Assembly: GCA_030613065.1 (NCBI GenBank)
Contig: JAUWMQ010000012.1
Location: 1 to 35,719 of the forward strand
Direction of reading: 5' to 3'
From: Candidatus Aegiribacteria sp.
GTDB taxonomy: Bacteria > Fermentibacterota > Fermentibacteria > Fermentibacterales > JCC-6
Length of the DNA: 35,719 nucleotides
In this document: positions 14,182 through 23,182 of the stretch, one piece after another
Position numbering within the stretch: the first letter of the stretch is position 1
How the letters are laid out: every line of letters starts with the position of its first letter
Program-made: the position numbers and the translations under genes
Notes under the pieces: model-generated
Database searches by the model: none
Told to the model about the DNA's origin: nothing
What the model saw: the letters and a program-made list of their open reading frames with translations, nothing else

Positions 14182-16218
14182 ATGAACAAAGATGATAAAC
14201 GACCACCGGGCAAATTGCCTCTGCAGCCATTAACTTCAGGATGTTCTGTTAAAACACTTACAATGTGGCTGCTCATGGCTCTGATAGCGTTCACAGTATT
14301 TCGGGTTTTCGACACTGGGACTGACAGCATCGAAATACCGTACTCCGGTTCTTCCGGTCTGATGGATTACATCAGCCGGGGTAGAGTGGAATCAGTCGTC
14401 ATAGAAACCGGCGGATCAATTACCGGGGAATTCTCTATCCCGGTTGTTAAGGATGAGGTTGAATACAGCAGGTTCGTAAGCTTCATCCCGTTTGAGAATA
14501 CCGGTGTGCTTGATTCACTGGCTGCTTACGATGTGCTGGTAACAGCCAAACCTCCAAATGAACTGCTTGCGCAGGTACTTTCCTTTATTCCTTTCCTGCT
14601 TCTAATAGGTTTCTTTATCTATTTCATGAGAAGGGCTGGAGGGGGCGGCAAGGCTTTCTCATTCGGGAAAAGCAGAGCCAGACTCTTTTCCAGCGACAAA
14701 CCTCAGGTTACCTTTGAGGATGTGGCCGGAGTAGACGAGGCAAAAGCCGAACTGCTCGAAGTGATTGAATTCCTCAATAAGCCTGACAAGTTCCGTCGTC
14801 TGGGTGGAAAAGTTCCCAAAGGCGTACTGCTGGTCGGCAGACCCGGAACAGGTAAAACTCTTCTTGCAAAAGCTGTTGCGGGTGAAGCAAAGGTTCCATT
14901 CTATTCAATGAGCGGCTCCGATTTTGTAGAAATGTTTGTGGGAGTAGGCGCCAGCAGGGTCAGAGACCTTTTTGTACAGGGAAAAGCCAAGGCGCCCTGC
15001 ATTATTTTCATCGATGAGATCGATGCGGTTGGAAGACACAGGGGATCCGGGATCGGAGGTGGGCACGACGAAAGGGAACAGACCCTCAATGCCCTTCTTG
15101 TAGAGATGGACGGCTTCGAGGAAAATGCAGGGGTAATTGTTATGGCAGCAACAAACCGCCCCGATGTACTTGATCCTGCACTTCTGCGTCCGGGCAGATT
15201 TGATCGCCGGATTGTCGTTAGCATGCCTGATGTTAAGGGCCGGGAGGCCATACTTAAAGTACATACACGCAAAATGCCGGTTAATGCGAATGTCAGCCTT
15301 GAAAAGGTTGCACGGAGTACTCCTGGTTTCAGCGGCGCAGACCTTGAAAGCCTGGCCAATGAGGCAGCTCTAAGGGCGGCAAGACGTGGTGCAAAGAAAG
15401 TCGAACAGGAAGATTTCGACTATGCGATTGACCGTATCATACTCGGTCTGGAACGCAAGAGTATCGTTATCAGCCCCGACCAGAAGAAGTGCACAGCCTA
15501 CCACGAGAGTGGACATGCGGTAGTTGGCATATTTATCCCAGAATCGGATCCGATACACAAAATCACAATAGTCCCCAGAGGAATGGCTATGGGTGTGACC
15601 AGTTTCCTTCCATCCGATGACCGATACTCCTATACCGAAAAGAAGCTTGTCAGTATGCTCGCCACACTGATGGGGGGAAGGGCTTCTGAAATTCTCTTCC
15701 TTGATACTCTGAGCACCGGTGCTGGGAATGATCTGGAAAAGGCAACCGAACTAGCGAGGAAAATGGTCTGTGAGTGGGGAATGAGCAAGGAACTCGGTCC
15801 TGTCTCACACTCAGATTCGGGAGACATGATCTTCCTTGGAAGGGAATTTAACAAGACCAGGGATTACAGTGAGCATACAGCCAGGGTAATAGATTCAGAG
15901 GTTAAGAGGATCATTGAGGAAGCGAGCGATGTAGCACTTGAAATACTGAATAACAACCGGGACATCGTAGAAAGATTAGCAGAACAGCTTCTGGAAAAGG
16001 AAACGATTTCAAGCAGCGAGATAAACAGCATATTCGGGGAACTGCGCCCTGATATGGGTCCTATACCCTCCATTCAAACCATTTCAGAGATTAAGGAAAC
16101 AACCGATTCTTCCGATGATGATCCTGAACAAGAAGAGGAAGTCCGTGAAAATGATGGATCTGAAGAAAATAGAGCAGGGAGTGAGGCTGATGCTGGAGGG
16201 AGTGGGGGAGAATCCTGA
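14182..16218 (+). CDS. ftsH: ATP-dependent membrane zinc protease FtsH
   Basis: 678 residues. Transmembrane helices about 28-47 and 130-148 flank a short extracytoplasmic domain. The AAA domain has Walker A GRPGTGKT (219-226), Walker [11 protein letters not shown] and the second region of homology with [20 protein letters not shown]. The M41 zinc site is H441-E442-S-G-H445 with the third ligand near Asp517 (GAGNDLEKA). It degrades misassembled membrane proteins and short-lived regulators as a hexamer. Walker A has Arg where Pro is usual (GPPGTGKT). The tail of about 35 residues is very acidic and Gly/Ser-rich, and its DNA overlaps the folE start by 74 bp. AGGAG lies 4 nt before the ATG. Confidence 0.96.
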   Translation: MNKDDKRPPGKLPLQPLTSGCSVKTLTMWLLMALIAFTVFRVFDTGTDSIEIPYSGSSGLMDYISRGRVESVVIETGGSITGEFSIPVVKDEVEYSRFVSFIPFENTGVLDSLAAYDVLVTAKPPNELLAQVLSFIPFLLLIGFFIYFMRRAGGGGKAFSFGKSRARLFSSDKPQVTFEDVAGVDEAKAELLEVIEFLNKPDKFRRLGGKVPKGVLLVGRPGTGKTLLAKAVAGEAKVPFYSMSGSDFVEMFVGVGASRVRDLFVQGKAKAPCIIFIDEIDAVGRHRGSGIGGGHDEREQTLNALLVEMDGFEENAGVIVMAATNRPDVLDPALLRPGRFDRRIVVSMPDVKGREAILKVHTRKMPVNANVSLEKVARSTPGFSGADLESLANEAALRAARRGAKKVEQEDFDYAIDRIILGLERKSIVISPDQKKCTAYHESGHAVVGIFIPESDPIHKITIVPRGMAMGVTSFLPSDDRYSYTEKKLVSMLATLMGGRASEILFLDTLSTGAGNDLEKATELARKMVCEWGMSKELGPVSHSDSGDMIFLGREFNKTRDYSEHTARVIDSEVKRIIEEASDVALEILNNNRDIVERLAEQLLEKETISSSEINSIFGELRPDMGPIPSIQTISEIKETTDSSDDDPEQEEEVRENDGSEENRAGSEADAGGSGGES

Positions 16219-16723
16219 CAGAGAAGGTCTGAAGGAGACTCCTTACCGCGTATCCAAGTCAATGGCTGAGTTGTGCCGAGGTCTGAACCCCGATGAGATC
16301 GTGCCCGTCAAGACCATGTCCTGTAAAGGTCAGAACGAAATGATCATAGTGAAGGACATCAGTTTTTCATCCATGTGCGAACATCATCTGCTTCCCTTCA
16401 TCGGCAGGTGTGATGTTGTCTATCTTCCCGCGAACGATCGAATAGCAGGATTGTCATCGATAGTTGAGATGGTTGAAATCATGGCTGCAAGGCCGACAAT
16501 TCAGGAGAGGCTTACCACCGAAATAGCCGATAGACTTATGGCAGAACTATCTGCTAAGGGCGTCATGGTCGTGATGGAAGCTGAGCATATGTGCCTCGCA
16601 ATGCGCGGTGTAAAGAAACGTGATTCTAGGATAGTCACATCAGCCATGCGCGGCTACCTGAAGAAGCTTGAAACAAGAACCGAAGCACTATCCCTAATTG
16701 GAAGAGCGATAAGAGTCACCTGA
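16145..16723 (+). CDS. folE: GTP cyclohydrolase I FolE
   Basis: 192 residues from GTG 16145; ATG 16151 and ATG 16154 are close alternatives. GAGG at 16135-16138 is 6 nt before the GTG, which tips the choice. Motifs: [16 protein letters not shown], the zinc and active-site SMCEHHLLPF, YLPANDRIAGLS, and CLAMRGVKK with the second zinc-binding cysteine. It converts GTP to dihydroneopterin triphosphate, the first step of folate synthesis. The 5' end lies within the acidic tail of ftsH in another frame, so the two are coupled; the stop overlaps folP (TGATG). Confidence 0.94.
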   Translation: MKMMDLKKIEQGVRLMLEGVGENPDREGLKETPYRVSKSMAELCRGLNPDEIVPVKTMSCKGQNEMIIVKDISFSSMCEHHLLPFIGRCDVVYLPANDRIAGLSSIVEMVEIMAARPTIQERLTTEIADRLMAELSAKGVMVVMEAEHMCLAMRGVKKRDSRIVTSAMRGYLKKLETRTEALSLIGRAIRVT

Positions 16724-17919
16724 TGAGAATCAGGAGACTCCATATTTCAAGCGATGATCAATGGCGTGGAGAACTGAGTTCCATAGGTGCGGATCCTGTC
16801 ACCTGGGATAGGTTGTCAAAAAAATGCAGAATATCCATTTTTTCTACAGGATTATTACCAGTAACTGCGGCGAATATTCTTAAGCAATGCATGCTTTCCG
16901 GAGGAGCGGACGCAATTGTATCCAGAGATGCGGTTTCCTGCAGAACAATTGAGACCAGAGCGCTGATCGTGGGAACCTCAAAGCAGATAAAGCGCGGGTG
17001 CGAATCACTTATTGGACAGCCGTTTGGACTCCCTGAACTTGCACTTGAACTCAGAACTGCTCTGGAAGATTTGCCGCGTTTACCTGAATTGATCCAGACC
17101 CGCGGCAAAGTGCTTGATTTCAGCAGACGGCCGCTTGTAATGGGTATTCTGAATGTGACTGCCGATTCTTTCAGCGACGGCGGGAAATATCTGGATACCA
17201 ATGCAGCGGTTGAACATGCAAGAATTATGACGAGTCAGGGAGCCGATATAATAGATATCGGGGCGGAGTCCACCAGACCAGGTTCACCGCCTGTTCCTCC
17301 TGCCATTCAGCTTGAACGACTGCTTCCCATTGTGAAAAGGCTTTCAGGTGACTGCAGGGCTGTTATATCCGTTGATACAGCCAGCGCGGAGGTTGCTGAT
17401 TCCGTTCTCTCGGCAGGGGCTGAGATGATAAACGATGTAACTGCTTTGTCCGACCCGGCAATGCCGCATGTAGTAGCGAATGCGGATATTCCGGTGGTTC
17501 TGATGCATATGCAGGGAAAACCTGAGACAATGCAGGATAATCCGGGATATACTGATGTGGTGGAAGAAGTCTACACATTTTTGCAGAAAAGAATCACGGC
17601 AGCAGCTGCGTCGGGGATATCAAGAGAGCGCATTATCGTTGACCCGGGTATTGGCTTCGGCAAAAGACTCGAGGATAACCTGCAGCTTATCTCCAGACTG
17701 GCAGAATTCAAATGGCTGGGCTGCAGAGTTCTTCTTGGACACTCAAGGAAGAGTTTTCTCGCGAAGCTGACCGGAATCGATAATCCTTCAGCACTTGAAG
17801 CTGGTACGCATGCAGTGACTGCACTATCTTCCAGCTGTGCGGATATCGTCAGGGTTCATGATGTTGAAGGAACGATGCAGGTTCTCAAAACCTCCAGGGA
17901 GTTTGGACAGAGAATATGA
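16723..17919 (+). CDS. folP: Dihydropteroate synthase FolP with N-terminal extension
   Basis: 398 residues. The DHPS TIM barrel starts near residue 135: VMGILNVTADSFSDGG, IDIGAESTRPGS, ISVDTASAEVA, MINDVTALSD, VLMHMQGKPETMQ, IIVDPGIGFGK and LLGHSRKSF, with the closing VRVHDVEGT. All pterin- and pABA-binding motifs are present, so it should condense p-aminobenzoate with the pterin. About 125 residues precede the barrel, whereas ordinary bacterial DHPS is about 280 residues in all; the extension has no motif I recognise. The gene starts 1 bp within the folE stop and overlaps cdaA by 4 bp. Confidence 0.93.
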   Translation: MRIRRLHISSDDQWRGELSSIGADPVTWDRLSKKCRISIFSTGLLPVTAANILKQCMLSGGADAIVSRDAVSCRTIETRALIVGTSKQIKRGCESLIGQPFGLPELALELRTALEDLPRLPELIQTRGKVLDFSRRPLVMGILNVTADSFSDGGKYLDTNAAVEHARIMTSQGADIIDIGAESTRPGSPPVPPAIQLERLLPIVKRLSGDCRAVISVDTASAEVADSVLSAGAEMINDVTALSDPAMPHVVANADIPVVLMHMQGKPETMQDNPGYTDVVEEVYTFLQKRITAAAASGISRERIIVDPGIGFGKRLEDNLQLISRLAEFKWLGCRVLLGHSRKSFLAKLTGIDNPSALEAGTHAVTALSSSCADIVRVHDVEGTMQVLKTSREFGQRI

Positions 17920-18725
17920 TGATCCAGCCACTGGGACACTCTATCATAAGTGGCTTCTGGCTTGCACAGCTGGCAAACATCACAATCATCGCCATCATGG
18001 TTAGAATGCTGCTGAAGTATCTCTGGAGAACTCCTGCAATGCCTGTAATCCTGATGTTCATGATCATTATTCTGCTTGCGAACATTCTTGGAAAAGTAGG
18101 ATTTTATACATTCGGTTATCTGCTTCAGCAACTGACACCGATTCTGTTCATTGCCGTGGTGCTTATCTTCCATGAAGAAATCAAGGATCTGCTCGGCACA
18201 ATGGGACGTAAACTGAGAAGATTCTCTGGGCATGCTGATATTATTGAGCAAAGCGAGATTGAATCACTTGTTGAATCTTGTGTGCTTTTAAGAGAGTCCG
18301 GGCTTGGAGGACTCTTCGTAATGGAAAGAGAGGAATCTCTTGAAAATATCTATGGTGATCCCGTGATACTTGATAAACTCAAGATCGACCCTCGTGTCGT
18401 TGCCTCACTCCTTCAGCCCCCTGGAGTTCTCCATGACGGTGCCATCATTATAAGCAATGGACGTATTGTCGGAGCCAGGGCAATCCTGCCTCTTTCGCGC
18501 AAAACTTTCTTTGGAAGGTCCAGGGCGAATAAACCCCGGCCGGCACTTGGAACACGTCACAGAGCGGCTATTGGAGTAACAGAGATTTCCGATGCGATAG
18601 CTGTTGTAGTAAGTGAGGAAACAGGAAATTTCAGCATTGCCCATGATGGAATTCTCGAAGAAGCCATTGTGCTGGATGAGCTTGGCAAAAGACTGGTAGA
18701 GCTTACTTCGGAAAGAGAAAAGTAG
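17916..18725 (+). CDS. cdaA: Diadenylate cyclase CdaA (c-di-AMP synthase)
   Basis: 269 residues. Three N-terminal hydrophobic helices (about 13-95) and a DisA_N/DAC catalytic domain with DGA at 174-176 (GVLHDGAIII) and RHR at 214-216 (GTRHRAAIG), the residues that bind ATP and metal. It makes cyclic di-AMP at the membrane, which controls potassium and turgor homeostasis and the cell wall. It follows folP, a common arrangement in the Bacteroidetes group. The usual partner cdaR is not found downstream; a polyprenyl-synthase-like gene occupies that place. Confidence 0.95.
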   Translation: MMIQPLGHSIISGFWLAQLANITIIAIMVRMLLKYLWRTPAMPVILMFMIIILLANILGKVGFYTFGYLLQQLTPILFIAVVLIFHEEIKDLLGTMGRKLRRFSGHADIIEQSEIESLVESCVLLRESGLGGLFVMEREESLENIYGDPVILDKLKIDPRVVASLLQPPGVLHDGAIIISNGRIVGARAILPLSRKTFFGRSRANKPRPALGTRHRAAIGVTEISDAIAVVVSEETGNFSIAHDGILEEAIVLDELGKRLVELTSEREK

Positions 18726-18730
18726 TAACC

Positions 18731-19513
18731 GTGCTTGATAAGCTCAAGCAGGAACTTGTAGATACTGCTCACACAGTTATCAGTAAATCTGCACAGAAGA
18801 TGCCCGGAGCTTTCCAGTATGCCTTGCATTCATGTATTGAGCATAATTACAATCTTGAACTGAGCCTTCTCGCCTGCGCCTCATCCAGGTGGTGCGGCTC
18901 AACCGAGTATGCGGGCATGCCTGCCGCAGTTGCAGCTCTCATGCTTCGCGCAGGCATCACTGTTCATCTTGAAACAAGTGGTTTTACCGATATTTTCAAT
19001 AGATTACCGCAATTGCTGGATGAGAGGGATGACACGCTGGCAATACTGGCCGGTGACGGGCTTATTGCGCTTGCTATTGAGTATCTGGCGGGCAATGGCG
19101 GTATGCATGCCTCAAGATTGGTTTCGGAAGCTGTTAAGGCTGTGGGAGCCGGTGGGATGCTTGCAGGATTATCCCTGGAGGTTGATCGTGCAGATGGATT
19201 TGAGACAGAAGTCCCCGATGGACGGTCTCTTTCGGAACTGTACAGTGGTCAACTGGCCAGGTTCGCTTCCCACGGCGGAGCTCTTCTCGCAGGAGCATCG
19301 GATATGATGCTTGATGATGCGGCACAGATAGGTGTACTCACTGGAAGGGCAAAGTTTCTTGTGAGGAAGGCTGAATCCAGTAAAGACAGGAATGAGATAA
19401 GGGACCTCGATTTTCAGGCCAGGACTTTAATTGAACTTGCAGAGACAATAGCAGGCCACAAGCCAAACGCTGCATTATTCAACTCAATAATGTATTTATC
19501 AGACTTCATCTAG
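18731..19513 (+). CDS. Polyprenyl synthetase-like protein lacking the catalytic DDxxD motif
   Basis: 260 residues, probably all alpha-helical. The middle and end follow the isoprenyl diphosphate synthase layout: a LELSLLACASSRW helix, MPAAVAALMLRAG, the very typical ILAGDGLIALAIEYLA (IspA: ILAGDALLTLAFELLA), AGGMLAGLSLEVD (GMVGGQ...D) and LSELYSGQLARFASHGGALLAGAS (KTGALI...GALLAGA). Where the first aspartate-rich motif should be, the sequence reads HLETSGFTDIFNRLP; the second is replaced by MMLDDAAQIG. Catalysis is therefore doubtful, and a regulatory or scaffold role is an inference. It starts at GTG 18731, 5 bp after cdaA, with only a weak AG-rich ribosome site. Its TAG stop directly abuts a REP-like repeat. 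Confidence 0.7.
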   Translation: MLDKLKQELVDTAHTVISKSAQKMPGAFQYALHSCIEHNYNLELSLLACASSRWCGSTEYAGMPAAVAALMLRAGITVHLETSGFTDIFNRLPQLLDERDDTLAILAGDGLIALAIEYLAGNGGMHASRLVSEAVKAVGAGGMLAGLSLEVDRADGFETEVPDGRSLSELYSGQLARFASHGGALLAGASDMMLDDAAQIGVLTGRAKFLVRKAESSKDRNEIRDLDFQARTLIELAETIAGHKPNAALFNSIMYLSDFI

Positions 19514-19543
19514 GGGACGTACCACAGTTCTTCAACAAATTTG
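19513..19543 (+). repeat. REP-like repeat, left end of RAYT locus
   Basis: GGGGACGTACCACAGTTCTT continues with CAACAAATTTG; 27 of 31 positions equal the unit at 8294-8324. It begins directly at the last base of the upstream TAG stop codon. Confidence 0.85.
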
Positions 19544-19662
19544 CCTAGATATCAGCTATATTAAGATTATATCTACTAAAATAGTCATTTTATATTAATA
19601 TATTATAATAACAAATTTTCACACTTGAAACATGTCGCGAATATGCGTACACTATCAGTATT

Positions 19663-20700
19663 ATGAGTAGATCAAACAGGTTGGACTGGATAAGTGCGGT
19701 GCACCATGTCATGGCAAGGGGCATAGAGAGAAGAACTTTATTCAAAGATGATAAAGACAAAGCACAGTTTGTTTCTCGTATTGAGAAATGCGTCGCCGAA
19801 ACAGGAGTATCGATATATGCTTGGGCATTGATGCCCAATCATATACACTTCCTAATCCAAACCAGGAAGATGCCCCTTTCGAAATTCATGCAGAAGCTTC
19901 TTACAGGCCATGCAAATTATTTCAATATAAAATATGATCGAGTCGGACACCTTTTTCAGAATCGCTACAAATCGATTCTCGTTCAGGCTGAGATATACAT
20001 GCTCAAACTCATACGATACATTCACATGAATCCATTGACAGCAGGAGAGGTAAGTGATTTCAAAACGCTCAAAATGTATCCCTGGACGGGGCATCCAGGA
20101 TTAATCTATCCCGGTTATTATCCATGGCAGGAAACCGCTCAAATACTGAATACGTTTTCCGGAAATAAAACGAACAAAATTAAACAATATGCGCAATTTA
20201 TTGAAGAACCTGAGGAAACTGTCTATCAGGATGGAAGATTCGATGAAGGATCCTTTCTTCTTGGTGCAAATGGGTTACTCAGTCTGGAAGAATCAAGAGA
20301 AGAAATCAGGGGATACTCTCAGTATAGAATACTTGGAGAGATGGATTTTGCTCGAAGTATTTACAATCAAGTCAATCGCACGTCTAAAGATCATCTGAGG
20401 GATCGTAGATTTGAACATGAATCGGTAGAGAAGATACTGAAATACGTTCAAGATAAATGGTTGATAAGTGAAAGAGTACTTACTTCAAAAGGACGAACCA
20501 GATCGCTATCCCGAGCGAGAGAATTAGTCAGCTATGTGTTTGTAAATATCATTGGTATGAGTCTTGTGGATTCCGGTAGAATTTTGAACCTCAGTTGCCA
20601 GGGAGTTCGCGCTGCTGCAGCTAGGTTCCTCCCGGAATATGATTTCAATTCCGAGATAAATAAGATTCTTTCTGACAATACGGATACCAAGATATTCTGA
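19663..20700 (+). CDS. REP-associated tyrosine transposase (RAYT, Y1/HUH family)
   Basis: 345 residues. The Y1 transposase domain (about 1-150) starts with HHVMARGIERRTLFKDD, carries the HUH metal motif in MPNHIHFLI, then GHLFQNRYKS, and ends with the catalytic tyrosine in IRYIHMNPLTAGEV. This is the single-strand DNA nuclease/strand transferase of the IS200/IS605 superfamily. The C-terminal half (about 230-330) contains a DnaA-like helix-turn-helix region (LSRARELVSYVFVNIIGMSL, then RILNLSCQGVRAAAARF), common in longer RAYT proteins. All catalytic residues are present, so it may be functional. It has no obvious ribosome site and is flanked by inverted REP-like repeats, with two further units 11 kb upstream. 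Codon use is more AT-rich than neighbours. Confidence 0.92.
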   Translation: MSRSNRLDWISAVHHVMARGIERRTLFKDDKDKAQFVSRIEKCVAETGVSIYAWALMPNHIHFLIQTRKMPLSKFMQKLLTGHANYFNIKYDRVGHLFQNRYKSILVQAEIYMLKLIRYIHMNPLTAGEVSDFKTLKMYPWTGHPGLIYPGYYPWQETAQILNTFSGNKTNKIKQYAQFIEEPEETVYQDGRFDEGSFLLGANGLLSLEESREEIRGYSQYRILGEMDFARSIYNQVNRTSKDHLRDRRFEHESVEKILKYVQDKWLISERVLTSKGRTRSLSRARELVSYVFVNIIGMSLVDSGRILNLSCQGVRAAAARFLPEYDFNSEINKILSDNTDTKIF

Positions 20701-20750
20701 GTTACAATGTAGAAATTAGTATATTGAAAAGAGTATAAAATCACCTATAA

Positions 20751-20773
20751 GTTGATGAAGTGTGGTACGTCCC
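20751..20773 (-). repeat. REP-like repeat, right end of RAYT locus (inverted)
   Basis: On the minus strand it reads GGGACGTACCACACTTCATC then AAC, and begins immediately after the priA TAA stop. It matches the left-end copy at 21 of 23 positions. Confidence 0.83.
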
Positions 20774-23182
20774 TTAAAGGAGATGGTAGGGGTCTACATC
20801 GATCTCAAGGCGGACGCCTTTGTGGGGGAGATTATCAAACTGCTTCCTTACCTCCAGCGATATTAAAGCAAGAGTCTTTCTTGAGGGTGATTTTGCGATA
20901 GCGCTCCATCTCCATCTTCTGTTAATCCGCGGGAATGCCGCTTCAAGAACATCTGATATAGACGTATCACCTTTGCTGATACCTCGTACAGAGGCGTTTG
21001 CCGCTTTCTGAACCCTGCTTTTATCAAGCCCGCTCCAGACGAATCTCACAAGATAACCGTAAGGAGGGTATCCGAATATTCTTCTGATTCTGCTTTCCGT
21101 TTTCCAGAAATCAGCGAAATCATGATACGCCCCTGCCCTTATCACAGGGTTATTTGGATCATGGGTCTGAATGATAACTTCCCCCGGGATTTTTCCCCTG
21201 CCCGCTCTGCCGGCAACCTGCAGAATCAGCTGAAAAGTTCTTTCAGCTGCCCTGAAATCGGGGAAAGCCAGACCCATATCAGCAGAAATGATACCAACAA
21301 GCGTAACACCGGGAAAATCATGCCCCTTGGCAACCATCTGTGTACCCAGAAGTACATCTCCCTCGCCGCGCGCAAACCTGCTCAGTATATCCCAGTGAGC
21401 ATCCTTGCCCCTTGTCGTGTCGGCATCCATCCTGATCACCCTGGTCTCAGGCAGCAGTTTACTCAGGTGCTCCTCGACTTTCTGTATGCCGGGTCCCATA
21501 TGAGCGAACTCATCGAACCCGCATTGCGGGCACCTGAGCATTGCAGCTTTCCAGTGATTACAGTAATGGCACCTTAGAACCTGTCCCTTTCTGTGGTAAG
21601 TCAGTGTTACTCCGCAGTTGGGGCATTCCTCCCTGTGTCCGCAGTTTCTGCACATCTGAGTGGGAGAGAAACCCCTGCGGTTTATGAGGATGATACTCTG
21701 TTCTCCCTTCGCGGTTCTGCATCCGATACCTTTCAGCAGTTCATCCGAAAGCAGAGGATGATTCATACTTCCTTCATTAACCAGGACAGTGGAAGGCATC
21801 GGAATACCGTCTATCCTGCTGTCAAGTTCAAGAAGCCGGTATCTTCTGTTCACCGCGTTTCCGTATGATTCCATGGAAGGACTCGCGGAGCCAAGAATAA
21901 CCGGGATACCTTCCATTGCTCCTCTTACGACCGCTACGTCCCTTGAATTGTATCTCGGAAGTTCGTTCTGCTTGTAGCTGCCGTCGTGTTCTTCATCCAC
22001 GACGATAATTCCCAGATCAGGAAGCGGTGCGAAGACTGCGCTTCTCGGACCAATTACAATTCTTCGTTCTCCAAGTTTAGCCAGGTTCCAGCTGTCGAGC
22101 CTTTCGCCGCCGGTCATGCCACTGTGCAGTACGGTCACCAGCCCCGGAAACCTCCTGCTGAATCTTGAGACTGTCAGGGGTGTAAGGGATATTTCCGGAA
22201 CAAGAACGAGGGCTGTCCGACCCCTTGAAATGACTTCGTATATTACCTGCAGATAGACTTCCGTTTTGCCGCTTCCAGTAACACCGTGTATGAGGAACAC
22301 GCTGTTACGATCCAGGCTTTCAATAACTGCTTTAAGGGCGAGGTCCTGAGCTCCGGAAAGTACAGGGATTTTCTTTTCCTTCTCAATATCTGCCCTGATC
22401 AGAGATTCTCTGTTCCTTCTTCGATAGGATTCCTTCACAAGTCCTTTTTTACTGAGACCGTCAAGGGAGGATGCCGAAGCACCTGTTGCTTTCATTAGCT
22501 GCCTGCGTGTAACCGCTCCTTCAGAGGTTGCCAGAAATAGAAGGATTTCAGCCTGCCTGGGAGCCGTCCGTTTCATTGTTTCAGCTTTACGGGTAAGCTT
22601 CGAATCATCAATAGCAGCTTCAATGATTCTCTCCCTGACCGGTTCAGGGCCTGAAACAGATTTCCACATCGTCCTGAGAACTCCCTCATTCTCAAGCACG
22701 GACAATTCCTTCTCCAGGGGATAATCAGTATCCATACTGTCCCGGAGAAGTTTAACGGAAATACTTCTTGTGGCCGGGAGGAGAGTGCTGAATGGATGTG
22801 ATGGATCAATCCAAGCGATCAATGTCACCACTCTTTCTGCCTTCCCTGAGATTCCGGGAGGATGAGCCGCCGCCATCATCATTCCAGGAGGTGCCTGGTA
22901 GTAATCAGCCACCCATCGAACAAGTTTCAGAACAGATTCAGGAAGAAGAGGGTTAGCATCAAGTCTGTCCAGAACATCTTTTACTTCCGGCAGGTTATCC
23001 CGGTCGCTGGTAGTGAATCCCCAGACATAGCCGATTAACCTGTCTGTTCCGAAAGGTACCGCTACTCTGCAGCCTATAAGGTTACCGCCTGAAAGCCTTG
23101 ATGTTAGAGAGTATGTAAAGGATTGCCAGAGCGGCCTGTTGAAGACGACTTCAATCAGTTTGTTGTTCTTTTTATTTTTCAC
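20774..23182 (-). CDS. priA: Primosomal replication restart helicase PriA
   Basis: 802 residues. The N-terminal DNA-binding domain (NRPLWQSFTYSLTSR, GCRVAVPFG, IGYVWG) is followed by a superfamily 2 helicase core: Walker A GVTGSGKTEV, DEEH box VVDEEHD, GSASPS, then the zinc-binding insert with four cysteine pairs (CRNCG, CPNCG, CHYC, CPQCG), GTQMVAKGHDFP and QVAGRAGRG. It reloads the replicative helicase at stalled forks. It starts at GTG 23182, overlapping the amidohydrolase stop (GTGA), so the two are one minus-strand operon. Its TAA stop abuts the inverted REP-like repeat. Confidence 0.96.
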   Translation of the reverse strand: MKNKKNNKLIEVVFNRPLWQSFTYSLTSRLSGGNLIGCRVAVPFGTDRLIGYVWGFTTSDRDNLPEVKDVLDRLDANPLLPESVLKLVRWVADYYQAPPGMMMAAAHPPGISGKAERVVTLIAWIDPSHPFSTLLPATRSISVKLLRDSMDTDYPLEKELSVLENEGVLRTMWKSVSGPEPVRERIIEAAIDDSKLTRKAETMKRTAPRQAEILLFLATSEGAVTRRQLMKATGASASSLDGLSKKGLVKESYRRRNRESLIRADIEKEKKIPVLSGAQDLALKAVIESLDRNSVFLIHGVTGSGKTEVYLQVIYEVISRGRTALVLVPEISLTPLTVSRFSRRFPGLVTVLHSGMTGGERLDSWNLAKLGERRIVIGPRSAVFAPLPDLGIIVVDEEHDGSYKQNELPRYNSRDVAVVRGAMEGIPVILGSASPSMESYGNAVNRRYRLLELDSRIDGIPMPSTVLVNEGSMNHPLLSDELLKGIGCRTAKGEQSIILINRRGFSPTQMCRNCGHREECPNCGVTLTYHRKGQVLRCHYCNHWKAAMLRCPQCGFDEFAHMGPGIQKVEEHLSKLLPETRVIRMDADTTRGKDAHWDILSRFARGEGDVLLGTQMVAKGHDFPGVTLVGIISADMGLAFPDFRAAERTFQLILQVAGRAGRGKIPGEVIIQTHDPNNPVIRAGAYHDFADFWKTESRIRRIFGYPPYGYLVRFVWSGLDKSRVQKAANASVRGISKGDTSISDVLEAAFPRINRRWRWSAIAKSPSRKTLALISLEVRKQFDNLPHKGVRLEIDVDPYHLL

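Larger units (their letters stand above)
19513..20773 (+). mobile_element. RAYT transposase locus bounded by inverted REP-like repeats
   Basis: A 1.26-kb unit: left repeat 19513-19543, an AT-rich stretch, the transposase gene 19663-20700, and the right repeat 20751-20773 in inverted orientation. The repeats match at 21 of 23 positions (GGGACGTACCACA core). The interior is visibly more AT-rich than flanking genes. It lies exactly between two stop codons, the polyprenyl-synthase-like gene's and priA's. No target-site duplication is evident. It was probably acquired or transposed into the convergent gap. Confidence 0.82.
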
